This document shows positions 33,858 to 40,809 of a stretch of DNA of 64,000 nt, one piece after another (positions within the stretch are counted from its first letter, which is position 1; every line of letters begins with the position of its first letter). Location of the stretch: positions 62,001-126,000 of the forward strand of contig CAZGXI010000004.1 of the NCBI GenBank assembly GCA_964529715.1, written 5' to 3'. The notes under the pieces were generated by a model. It searched no databases and was not told the origin of the DNA. It worked only from the letters and a program-made list of their open reading frames with translations. The translations under genes were made by a program, and so were the position numbers. Source of the DNA: CAZGXI01 sp964529715 (GTDB lineage Bacteria; Chloroflexota; Anaerolineae; Aggregatilineales; Ch27).

Positions 33858-33887
33858 TTGCATGGCAGAGAACGCTTTCAGTATAAT
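33858..33887 (+). promoter_or_regulatory. Predicted promoter of the methyltransferase-sortase operon
   Basis: TTGCAT (33858-33863) and TATAAT (33882-33887) are 18 bases apart. The transcript would start near 33895, giving a leader of about 40 bases. Confidence 0.6.
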
Positions 33888-33936
33888 GTCTACGCGGTCA
33901 ACCCGATTTTCGACGATGAACATGTAGTCAAAGGAA

Positions 33937-34770
33937 ATGCGCGTGCCAGAGCCGACGCGCCCATCGCTGCCTTCCACTCTGTACACCGAAGACTATTTTC
34001 GCTCGGCTTGCGAGGGCTATGACGAGTTTAACCGCAGCGAGGGAGAACACCTCTCGCGCCGCCTCAAGGCAGCCTTTGCACTGGCCGAAGTGGCGCCCGG
34101 TATGACCGTGTTGGATGTTGGCTGTGGGCGGGGGGAAATCCTGCGCCATTGCGCCCGCCTGGGGGCAGACGCCTATGGCATTGATTACGCTGCCGTGGCT
34201 GTCAGCTTGGCCGCCGACGTGGTGGCCGGGACAGGCGCGGCCCAGGGCAAAATCGGGGTGGCTCAGGCCGATGCCAAGCATCTGCCCCTCGCCGACGAGA
34301 CGTTCGACCGGGTGTTGATGTTCGACGTGGTGGAACACCTATATCCCTGGGAGCTTCAGCAGGCATTGCAAGAAGTGCACCGTGTGCTCAAGCCGGATGG
34401 AAAACTCGTCGTGCACACCGCGCCAAACGTCTGGTACGACCGTTACGCCTACCCGGTGGTGCGCCTGGTGCGCACCCTGTTGGGCGACGGCGACAAGTAT
34501 CCGGCCAACCCGCGCGCCTTTCTGGTCGATGTGAACCAGCACGTACACGTTAACGAGCAGAGTATGTTCAGTCTGCGCCGTGTGTTGGCGCGGGCGGGCT
34601 TCCGGCCTCACGTGTGGCTGGATAGCCCTCCACAGGATTGGGGACGGGAACGGCTGGGCGGGTTGCGCCGTTGGCTGTTTCGCGTGGTTCCGTTTCGCTG
34701 GTTCTTTGAACGTGAGGTGTTTGCCGTCGCTACCGTACAGGCCCGGCGCGAGGAACGCAATGCGCGATAA
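33937..34770 (+). CDS. SAM-dependent class I methyltransferase
   Basis: The 277-residue protein has motif I VLDVGCGRGEILRH (about 58-71), the acidic loop YGIDYAAV and FDRVLMFDVVEHL (about 120-132), followed by HRVLKPDGKLVVHTAP. This is the Methyltransf_11/UbiE-like fold. The target is unknown; similar genes near envelope loci methylate sugars or lipids. Two starts are possible: ATG at 33937, and GTG at 33943 with a better spacing from AAAGGA. Its stop overlaps the sortase start by 11 bases, so they are coupled. Confidence 0.82.
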   Translation: MRVPEPTRPSLPSTLYTEDYFRSACEGYDEFNRSEGEHLSRRLKAAFALAEVAPGMTVLDVGCGRGEILRHCARLGADAYGIDYAAVAVSLAADVVAGTGAAQGKIGVAQADAKHLPLADETFDRVLMFDVVEHLYPWELQQALQEVHRVLKPDGKLVVHTAPNVWYDRYAYPVVRLVRTLLGDGDKYPANPRAFLVDVNQHVHVNEQSMFSLRRVLARAGFRPHVWLDSPPQDWGRERLGGLRRWLFRVVPFRWFFEREVFAVATVQARREERNAR

Positions 34771-35800
34771 GCGGCCCGTCGATGAATTGAGTATCGAGGA
34801 GCTGGAGCGCATCCTCGCCATGCGTAAGCGCGAGGAACGCCTCAAGCGCCTGCGTCGTATGGGCGAGGCCGGGCGACGTGTGCTGCCGGTCGAGCCGGCG
34901 GTCCAGGGTGCTCCACAGGCCGAGGCTGCGCCGCCGCCCACGCCCGCCGCTGTGTCGGAAAGGCCGGCCATTGCTCCAGCGGGCAGCCTACCAGAAGAAG
35001 GCGCGCCGCGTTTTGAAGACGATCTGGCCACGGAGCAAGATCGCACCTCTGCCGCGCGCAACGAAGCGCGTGCGGCGTTCTGGAACATGGTCTGGAATCG
35101 CAGCCTGCTGGTGATCGAGATCGCGGCTTTTATCGGGTTGATCTTGATCGGCGTGCAGATGTTCCAGGCGCTCCAGGCGTTGAACGCTGAGACCGCCGCC
35201 GCACAGGCCCAGGCGCAGGCACTTGCCGGGCTGCCCACGCCGTCACCCACGCCGGAGATTCGCCTAAACCGTCTGGTGCTGCCCAGTGGCCACACGCCGC
35301 CAACATCGCCAGGTGGGGCGCAGTTCAACTTCAACGAGATTCCGGAGCAGTATCGGCCAATTATTCAGCAGCAGTTGGCCGCGCCGATTGCCCTCCCGAC
35401 CCCCAGTCCTGAAAGCCCGACCCGACTGCGCATCCCACGCCTCAATGTGGACGCTGCGGTGTTTATTGGCACCGATTGGGAGGCGCTCCGGCGCGGCGTC
35501 GGCTACCAGCTGGGGACGGGTCTGCCTGGCCAGCCGGGGAATGTGGTGCTTTCGGCGCACAATGACATCTACGGTGAGCTTTTCCGCTACCTGGATCAAC
35601 TTCAGCCGGGCGATGAGGTCGTGATCTACACCAGCAGCCGACAATATACCTACCTGGTGCGCGAGTGGAACATCGTCTCGCCCTACGCGGTGGACGTGAT
35701 GAATCCCACCCGCACGGCGACCGCGACCCTCATTTCGTGTTATCCCTACCAGATCGATAACCAGCGTATTGTCGTTTTTGCGGATTTGAGGGAAGATTAG
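34760..35800 (+). CDS. Sortase family transpeptidase with a cytoplasmic N-terminal extension
   Basis: Sortases cleave sorting signals and attach surface proteins to the envelope or build pili. This 346-residue protein has a charged cytoplasmic region (1-110), one membrane helix (115-135), a P/T-rich stalk (157-225) and a C-terminal catalytic domain starting TRLRIPRLNVDA. The triad is visible: His267 in LSAHND, Cys327 in TLISCYPY and Arg336 in NQRIVVFA. The TLxTCYP-like motif fits the class D/E/F sortases. The start GAGGAA...ATG overlaps the methyltransferase gene. No LPxTG protein is apparent nearby. Confidence 0.88.
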   Translation: MRDKRPVDELSIEELERILAMRKREERLKRLRRMGEAGRRVLPVEPAVQGAPQAEAAPPPTPAAVSERPAIAPAGSLPEEGAPRFEDDLATEQDRTSAARNEARAAFWNMVWNRSLLVIEIAAFIGLILIGVQMFQALQALNAETAAAQAQAQALAGLPTPSPTPEIRLNRLVLPSGHTPPTSPGGAQFNFNEIPEQYRPIIQQQLAAPIALPTPSPESPTRLRIPRLNVDAAVFIGTDWEALRRGVGYQLGTGLPGQPGNVVLSAHNDIYGELFRYLDQLQPGDEVVIYTSSRQYTYLVREWNIVSPYAVDVMNPTRTATATLISCYPYQIDNQRIVVFADLRED

Positions 35801-35842
35801 CCCCCGGCTGCGCCCATGTATCTGTTTTTCTAAGGAGATGGT

Positions 35843-36121
35843 ATGTCGCGCAAGAAATCGTCCGCTCGCCCGAATATCCCGCAGGAAACCCTGGAGCGTG
35901 CTCGCCAACGCGCCGCAGGTCGTGTCGATCTCCCGGTCGAGGTGTCTGCTGCGAGCGGTGGAGCGGTACCCCGTTCCCGCGTGCAACAGATAGCCCCCCA
36001 AATGACCACGATGGAAGACCTGGCTGCTGAATACAGCTATGTCTTGGTGGACCTGCGTAACATGGGGCTGCTCGCCGGGGCGCTGTTTGCTTTTTTGATT
36101 ATCCTCTCGTTTATCTTCTGA
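35843..36121 (+). CDS. Small C-tail-anchored membrane protein
   Basis: The 92-residue product has a basic N-terminus (MSRKKSSARP), a soluble middle with MTTMEDLAAEYSYVLVDLRNMG, and a single C-terminal hydrophobic helix (about 73-92) that runs to the last residue. AAGGAGATGGT precedes the ATG. It follows the sortase gene by 42 bases and could be cotranscribed with it. I do not recognise the family. Confidence 0.8.
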   Translation: MSRKKSSARPNIPQETLERARQRAAGRVDLPVEVSAASGGAVPRSRVQQIAPQMTTMEDLAAEYSYVLVDLRNMGLLAGALFAFLIILSFIF

Positions 36122-36137
36122 GGCGCTACCCGCCAGT

Positions 36138-36162
36138 AGGGGCGCCGGGTGGCCGCGCCCCT
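36138..36162. repeat. Imperfect palindrome of the TAGGGGCG family
   Basis: AGGGGCGCC and its imperfect inverse GCGCCCCT surround a GGGTG centre, preceded by GT as in the other members. It lies 16 bases after the small membrane protein gene. Confidence 0.65.
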
Positions 36163-36180
36163 GTTGATTCTCTTGTCGTG

Positions 36181-36233
36181 TTGTGACATTTTCTGTCACA
36201 AAATTTGACACTCCCCTGCCCCCGGCCTATACT
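36181..36233 (+). promoter_or_regulatory. Consensus promoter with an adjacent perfect inverted repeat (operator)
   Basis: TTGACA (36205-36210) and TATACT (36228-36233) are 17 bases apart, a near-consensus promoter for the metallo-hydrolase and DegV genes. Just upstream lies a perfect inverted repeat TTGTGACA-N5-TGTCACAA (36181-36201) that touches the -35 box. This is a suitable place for an activator or repressor. The leader to the first start codon is about 135 bases, and I see no known riboswitch in it. Confidence 0.7.
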
Positions 36234-36376
36234 GATCATCATTGCGCGGTTGGTGTGCTTGCTTTGGCAGAAAAACGTTTCTGGCGGGTTTGTTGCGCCG
36301 CTTGTCTGGTGTGTGGTCCTGCATACCCCGCCGGTGTGTTTTGACGGGTGCTGATTGATTGCCTTGAACGCCGCTT

Positions 36377-37234
36377 ATGCAACGAGAACGTGTTGCCGAT
36401 GATATTTATGTCTTCACGAGCGATCTTTACGCGCAGGTGACAGCAGGAGCGGTGATCTCCTCGGAGGGTGCGATTGTTATCGACACCCTGGCTTTCCCCG
36501 AAGAAACGCGGGCCATCAAGCACTTCCTGGAAAATCGCCTGGGCTATCCCGTGCGGGTGGTGATCAACACACACTACCACGCTGATCACACCTTCGGCAC
36601 GTATCTGTTCGACGGCGCGTTGGTGGTCGGGCACGCGCTGTGCCGCGAACTGTTGGATACGCGCGGTCGCAAGAGCATGGAGGATGCCCGCCAGAGCGCC
36701 TCCGACTTTGCCGACGCCCACATCGTGCTGCCAGGGATAGTTTTCAAGTCCGGCACACTGAGCATTCATTTGGGCAACAAGACAGTCGAACTGAGCCACA
36801 TGCCCGGCCATAGCCCGGACTCGACGGCCTGCCTGGTGCGCGAGGACCGTGTGCTGTTCGCAGCAGACACGCTGATGCCAATCCCCTATTTTGTCGATGG
36901 CAGCTATGACGACTTTCTGGCCTCGTTGCAAAGACTGCGCGGGCACAGCTTCGAGTGCGTGATCCAGGGGCATGGCGAGGTGATCTTGCGCGGCGAAGTC
37001 GATGAAAAGCTGCAAGAAGACCTGAACTACCTGACCCTCTTGAAGAAACAGGTCGAAAAGGCGCTCAAGCGCCAAAACCCCGATAAATACCTGGATAATC
37101 TCGACATTGAGGCGTGCGGCAAGAGCCGTATCCCGCTCAACGGTGCAGTCCAGGCCCTGCACCGCGCTAATGTGCGCGCCCTTTACCGCCAGCTCCGGCA
37201 GGAAGCTGAACTTTCACGGCCTGTGTCGCCGTAG
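36377..37234 (+). CDS. Metallo-beta-lactamase-fold hydrolase
   Basis: The 285-residue protein has the zinc motif NTHYHADH (His66, His68, Asp70, His71), a further His in MPGHSPDS, Asp in FAADTLMP and the late His in VIQGHGE, so both metal sites of the fold are complete. The C-terminal 80 residues are helical and charged. Glyoxalase II, lactonase and other hydrolytic roles share this fold; no specific substrate can be assigned. It is expressed from the strong promoter upstream and precedes three degV genes, the first after 43 bases. Confidence 0.85.
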   Translation: MQRERVADDIYVFTSDLYAQVTAGAVISSEGAIVIDTLAFPEETRAIKHFLENRLGYPVRVVINTHYHADHTFGTYLFDGALVVGHALCRELLDTRGRKSMEDARQSASDFADAHIVLPGIVFKSGTLSIHLGNKTVELSHMPGHSPDSTACLVREDRVLFAADTLMPIPYFVDGSYDDFLASLQRLRGHSFECVIQGHGEVILRGEVDEKLQEDLNYLTLLKKQVEKALKRQNPDKYLDNLDIEACGKSRIPLNGAVQALHRANVRALYRQLRQEAELSRPVSP

Positions 37235-37277
37235 CTGCGCGCCTTGCCCAGACAGAGGATGTTAAGGAGACGGTTCG

Positions 37278-38123
37278 GTGAAGCCACGGATAGCTTTGGT
37301 GACAGACAGCACCTGTGACCTGCCCGACGCCCTGGTGCAGGAGCGGCGGCTCTATATGATCCCCCAGATTATTCTGTGGGGGCGCGAAGTCCTGAAGGAT
37401 GGCATCAGTCTCACGTCTCAGCAGTTCTATGAACGTCTGGCGGTCGATCCGAATATGCCTACCACATCCCGGCCTGCCCCGGTCGATGTGGTTGACCTGC
37501 TCCAGCGCGCGCGCGACGAAAACGACGCCGAGGCTGTCGTGGTGATCATCGTCTCTGCCGACGTGAGCGGGACGGTTTCCTCGACCCAAGAAGCTATGAA
37601 GGCCGTCGATTTCCCGGTCTACATGGTGGATACCCGCACGATCTCTCTGGCGCTGGGGCTGACCGTCTTGCAGGCCGCAGAGGCGCGCGACCGGGGAGCC
37701 TCTGCCCAGGAGGTGGTGGACTTGGCCCAGCGCGTGGCGGCCCGTTCCAAGGTGATGTTCACGCCGGGGACGCTGGAATATCTCTATCGCGGCGGGCGCA
37801 TCGGCGGGGCGCGGCATCTCATCGGCACAGCCCTGAGTATCAAGCCGATCTTGCATCTCAAGGATGGCCGGGTTGAGGCGCTGGAGAGCGTCCGCACCCG
37901 CAAACGCGCTCTCAGGCGGCTGGTCGAAATCCTGGAAGAACAGATCGACCGTTCCGGGCCGATGCACGTCGGCGTGATGCACGGCAATGCCGCTGAAGAG
38001 GCTGAGGCGCTGGCAGCGGAAATTCGAGAGCGCCTGCATCCGGCGGTGTTGCTGCAAAGCTGGGTCTCCCCGTCGATAGGTGTGCACGCCGGTCCGGGGG
38101 TGATCGGGCTGGCAATGCTGTAA
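37278..38123 (+). CDS. DegV family fatty-acid-binding protein, copy 1
   Basis: DegV proteins such as FakB hold one fatty acid and present it to a kinase. The 281-residue protein has the N-terminal ALVTDSTCDLP, the lipid pocket region with MPTTSRPAP and VSADVSGTVSS, TLEYLYRGGRIGG and a C-terminal HAGPGVIGL. GTG start after AAGGAGACGGTTCG. It is the first of three tandem copies, each beginning with its own AAGGAGA site. No FakA kinase gene lies in the window. Confidence 0.92.
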   Translation: MKPRIALVTDSTCDLPDALVQERRLYMIPQIILWGREVLKDGISLTSQQFYERLAVDPNMPTTSRPAPVDVVDLLQRARDENDAEAVVVIIVSADVSGTVSSTQEAMKAVDFPVYMVDTRTISLALGLTVLQAAEARDRGASAQEVVDLAQRVAARSKVMFTPGTLEYLYRGGRIGGARHLIGTALSIKPILHLKDGRVEALESVRTRKRALRRLVEILEEQIDRSGPMHVGVMHGNAAEEAEALAAEIRERLHPAVLLQSWVSPSIGVHAGPGVIGLAML

Positions 38124-38213
38124 TTGCCCTCCGGGGGAAGCATCATTTGGCGCAACGCGGTGTTGTACAAAAGAGCGGTTCAGTCATGCCTCAATCAAGA
38201 AGGAGATGATCCC

Positions 38214-39065
38214 GTGCCTGCGCGCATTGCCCTGATCACCGACAGTACGGCTGACCTCCCACCCGCCCTGGCCCAAGAGCGGAACATCTACGTGGTGCCT
38301 CAGAACATCATCTGGGGGCGCGAAACTTTGAAGGATGGCATCGATCTTGATGCTGAACGTTTCTATAAGCGCCTGGCTGCCGAGTCCGAACTGCCCAAGA
38401 CAGCCCAGCCGACGCCAACCGATTACGCCGAACTTTACCAGCGCATCTGGCGCGAAACCGGCGTCGAAGCCATTGTCAACATCACGATCTCGGCGGAATT
38501 GAGCGGCACGTATGCCTCGGCGGAACAGGCCACGCGCATGGTCGATTTCCCGGTCTATGTGGTGGACAGCCGGAACGTGTCAATGGGCGAAGGGCTGATC
38601 GTGTTGAAAGCCGCCCAGGCGCGTGATGCGGGCGCGTCTGCGGCTGAAGTGACCCAGGTTGCCCGTGACATGATCAGTCGCAGCAACATTATTTTTACCG
38701 TCAACACGCTAGAATACCTGCACCGGGGCGGTCGCATTGGCAATGCCAGGTGGTTGCTGGGCACGGCCTTGAGTATCAAACCGATCCTGCATGTCAAAAA
38801 TGGTCGGATAGATGCCCTGGAAAGCGTGCGTACCCGCCGCCGCGCGCTGAACCGCCTGGTGGAAGTCTTTGGCGAGCAGATCGATCCCACAAAGCCGCTA
38901 TGGGCAGGTGTCATTCACGGTGATGCGCCGGAAGAGGCAGCGGCAATCCGGGAGGAGGTCGTGACGCGCTGGAAGCCCGAACTCCTGTTGGCGGGGACGG
39001 TCGGTTTGGCCGTCGGCACCCATGCCGGCCCCGGCGTGGTTGGCATGGCCTTTCTGCAAGGGTGA
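38214..39065 (+). CDS. DegV family fatty-acid-binding protein, copy 2
   Basis: The GTG at 38214 is chosen as start because AGGAG lies eight bases before it and the family sequence (RIALITDSTADLPPALA) begins there; upstream in-frame codons have no family match. The 283-residue product keeps all DegV landmarks: ISAELSGTYAS, NTLEYLHRGGRIGNARWLLGT and THAGPGVVG. It is closest in the window to copy 1. Confidence 0.92.
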   Translation: MPARIALITDSTADLPPALAQERNIYVVPQNIIWGRETLKDGIDLDAERFYKRLAAESELPKTAQPTPTDYAELYQRIWRETGVEAIVNITISAELSGTYASAEQATRMVDFPVYVVDSRNVSMGEGLIVLKAAQARDAGASAAEVTQVARDMISRSNIIFTVNTLEYLHRGGRIGNARWLLGTALSIKPILHVKNGRIDALESVRTRRRALNRLVEVFGEQIDPTKPLWAGVIHGDAPEEAAAIREEVVTRWKPELLLAGTVGLAVGTHAGPGVVGMAFLQG

Positions 39066-39089
39066 CACGCCTTAAGGAGATTCGGTGCG

Positions 39090-39941
39090 ATGGCTCGCTT
39101 CGCTCTGGTGACAGACAGCACTTCTGATCTCCCGCCGTCCCTGGCTGAAGAGCGGCACATTTATGTCGTTCCGATGCATATCATGTGGGGGGACCGGGAG
39201 AACCTGCGGGATGGGATCGATCTCCCGCATGGGGCGATCTACGAACGCCTGGCGCGTGAGCGGGAGATGCCTACCACATCACAGCCATCCCCGGCTGAGT
39301 ACGTGGATGCTTTCCGGCGGGCGCGTGAGGCGTCGAACGCTGAAGCGGTGATCGCCCTGACGATGTCCTCAGAGCTGAGCGGTTCATATTTTTCAGCCAT
39401 GCAGGCGTCCCGCATGGTCGATTTCCCGGCCTATGCTGTCGATTCGCGCACCGGCTCGATGGCGTTGGGGTTGGCGGCCCTGGCGGTGGCCGATGCGCGA
39501 GATGCAGGCGTATCGGTGGAGGCGGCACTGACCCTGGCGCAGGAAAGCGCCGCCCGGACGCATATGATTTTTTTGCTGGATACGCTGGAATATCTCTATC
39601 GCAGCGGGCGTGTGGACGGCTGGAAGCGGATGCTCAGTGATGTGTTGCGTATCAAGCCGTTGCTGCATGTCAGGAATGGGCGGATCGATCCGTTAGAGGT
39701 GGTCCGCACACGCCGCCGCGCCCTGGAGCGCCTGCTGCAACTCTTCGGTGAACTGGTGGACCGCTCCAAATCGCTGCGCGTGGGCGTGTTACACGGCAAT
39801 GCTCCACAGGATTTGGAGGCTTTCGTCGCGGAGATCAAAGCCCGTTGGAACCCGGCATTTTTGATGCAGGGTGTGGTCTCATCGGGGATCGCCGTCCACA
39901 CCGGCCCGCGTTCGCTGGGCTTTGCCATTTTGCAGCCGTAA
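39090..39941 (+). CDS. DegV family fatty-acid-binding protein, copy 3 (diverged)
   Basis: This 283-residue copy starts ATG after AAGGAGATTCG and keeps ALVTDSTSDLPPSLA, MSSELSGSYFS and IAVHTGPRSLG. The conserved GGRIGG turn found in copies 1 and 2 is SGRVDG here, and the following helix is altered (WKRMLSDVL). That suggests a different ligand preference. A palindromic element separates it from the YbaK gene. Confidence 0.9.
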   Translation: MARFALVTDSTSDLPPSLAEERHIYVVPMHIMWGDRENLRDGIDLPHGAIYERLAREREMPTTSQPSPAEYVDAFRRAREASNAEAVIALTMSSELSGSYFSAMQASRMVDFPAYAVDSRTGSMALGLAALAVADARDAGVSVEAALTLAQESAARTHMIFLLDTLEYLYRSGRVDGWKRMLSDVLRIKPLLHVRNGRIDPLEVVRTRRRALERLLQLFGELVDRSKSLRVGVLHGNAPQDLEAFVAEIKARWNPAFLMQGVVSSGIAVHTGPRSLGFAILQP

Positions 39942-39946
39942 CAGGA

Positions 39947-39999
39947 TTCACCGCAAAGCGCGCAAAGAGTGCTTTCTGCTCTGCGATCTTTGCGGTGAA
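39947..39999. repeat. Hairpin element with TTCACCGCAAAG / CTTTGCGGTGAA ends
   Basis: Perfect 12-base terminal inverted repeats (39947-39958 and 39988-39999) flank an inner imperfect pair (CGCAAAGAG and CTCTGCG). A decayed relative is at 46315-46386, and a half element (CTTGGTGTACTTGGCGTCTTGGCGG) at 40644-40668. The right end lies just before the ribosome-binding site of the next gene. Confidence 0.75.
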
Positions 40000-40019
40000 A
40001 TGGTTTGGGGAGAAGCACC

Positions 40020-40505
40020 GTGGAACCGATGACCTGGCAGGACGTGCAGACGGCGTTGGACCGCTTTGGTCTGGGCCTGCGCGTACAGCTTTCACAAACT
40101 TCGACCGCCACCTCGCAGCAGGCGGCAGATACGCTTGGCTGCGAACTGGGGCAGATCGCCAAGAGTCTGTGTTTTATGGTCGATGGGCAGCCTGTGCTGG
40201 TGATTGCCTCTGGCGACCGTCGTGTAGACGAGAAAAAGCTGGCGGACCTGCGCGGCGTGGCCCGCAAGCGGATCAAGATCGCCAGTGCCGAGGAGTGCGT
40301 CGCCATCTTTGGCTATCCACCGGGTAGCGTGCCTCCCGTGGGACTGCGCACGCCCGGCCTGCCGGTTTATATCGAAGACTCGCTGGCGCGCTACACAGAT
40401 ATTTTCGCAGCGGCAGGCGCGCCGAACGCCGTGTTCCCCCTGACTTACGCGCAACTGCTGCATGTCACCGGCGGTATGGTGGTCGATCTCAAGCGTGAGG
40501 GATAA
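40020..40505 (+). CDS. YbaK/EbsC family aminoacyl-tRNA deacylase
   Basis: These proteins hydrolyse mischarged tRNAs, for example Cys-tRNA-Pro, in trans. The 161-residue product has QIAKSLCFMVDGQPVLVIASGDRRVDEKKLA, with the conserved Lys and the GD motif, then GYPPGSVPPVGL and IEDSLARY, the usual YbaK order. GTG at 40020 is favoured since GGGGAG lies seven bases upstream; an in-frame ATG at 40029 is the alternative. Confidence 0.85.
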   Translation: MEPMTWQDVQTALDRFGLGLRVQLSQTSTATSQQAADTLGCELGQIAKSLCFMVDGQPVLVIASGDRRVDEKKLADLRGVARKRIKIASAEECVAIFGYPPGSVPPVGLRTPGLPVYIEDSLARYTDIFAAAGAPNAVFPLTYAQLLHVTGGMVVDLKREG

Positions 40506-40517
40506 TTCTCGCCCAAC

Positions 40518-40576
40518 ATCCCACGTTATCCCGCGCAATCCCACATTTTCCCACCGTTATCCCGCAGAATCCCGCA
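40518..40576. repeat. Tandem ATCCCRC repeat array
   Basis: Two copies of a roughly 27-base unit carrying CCAC-GTTATCCCGC-AATCCC occur back to back (40523-40549 and 40550-40576), with a few mismatches, giving about six ATCCCRC/TCCCAC words in 60 bases. Together with a half element at 40644-40668 it occupies the 300-base gap before clpB. Confidence 0.6.
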
Positions 40577-40759
40577 TAGGGGCCGCAAAAACATCCCTAG
40601 GGTGTTTATGGCAGACGGGGTTCTGCTTCTGCTCTCATGCTTCTTGGTGTACTTGGCGTCTTGGCGGTTGGAATACCATCATTGCCTTGCCTCATAGATG
40701 ATTCTGACGCCGTGCTTATGTTGGTCTGACAAAGGGACTATACAATCTGCAAAAAAGCG

Positions 40760-40800
40760 TACACTGGATGTGTAGTACACTTTGAAGAAAAGGGAGTGTA
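40760..40800. promoter_or_regulatory. Inverted repeats upstream of clpB (possible heat-shock operator)
   Basis: TACAC-TGGAT-GTGTA (40760-40774) and TACACT-N13-AGTGTA (40776-40800) lie within 50 bases of the clpB start. They match neither CIRCE (TTAGCACTC-N9-GAGTGCTAA) nor the HspR HAIR consensus. A possible -10 (TATACA, 40737-40742) is present upstream without a convincing -35. Confidence 0.4.
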
Positions 40801-40809
40801 AAAGGGAAC

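Noticed and set aside
40518..40576. Short repeats resembling a CRISPR array
   Set aside because: Units are adjacent without spacers of constant size, only two copies exist, and no cas gene is present.
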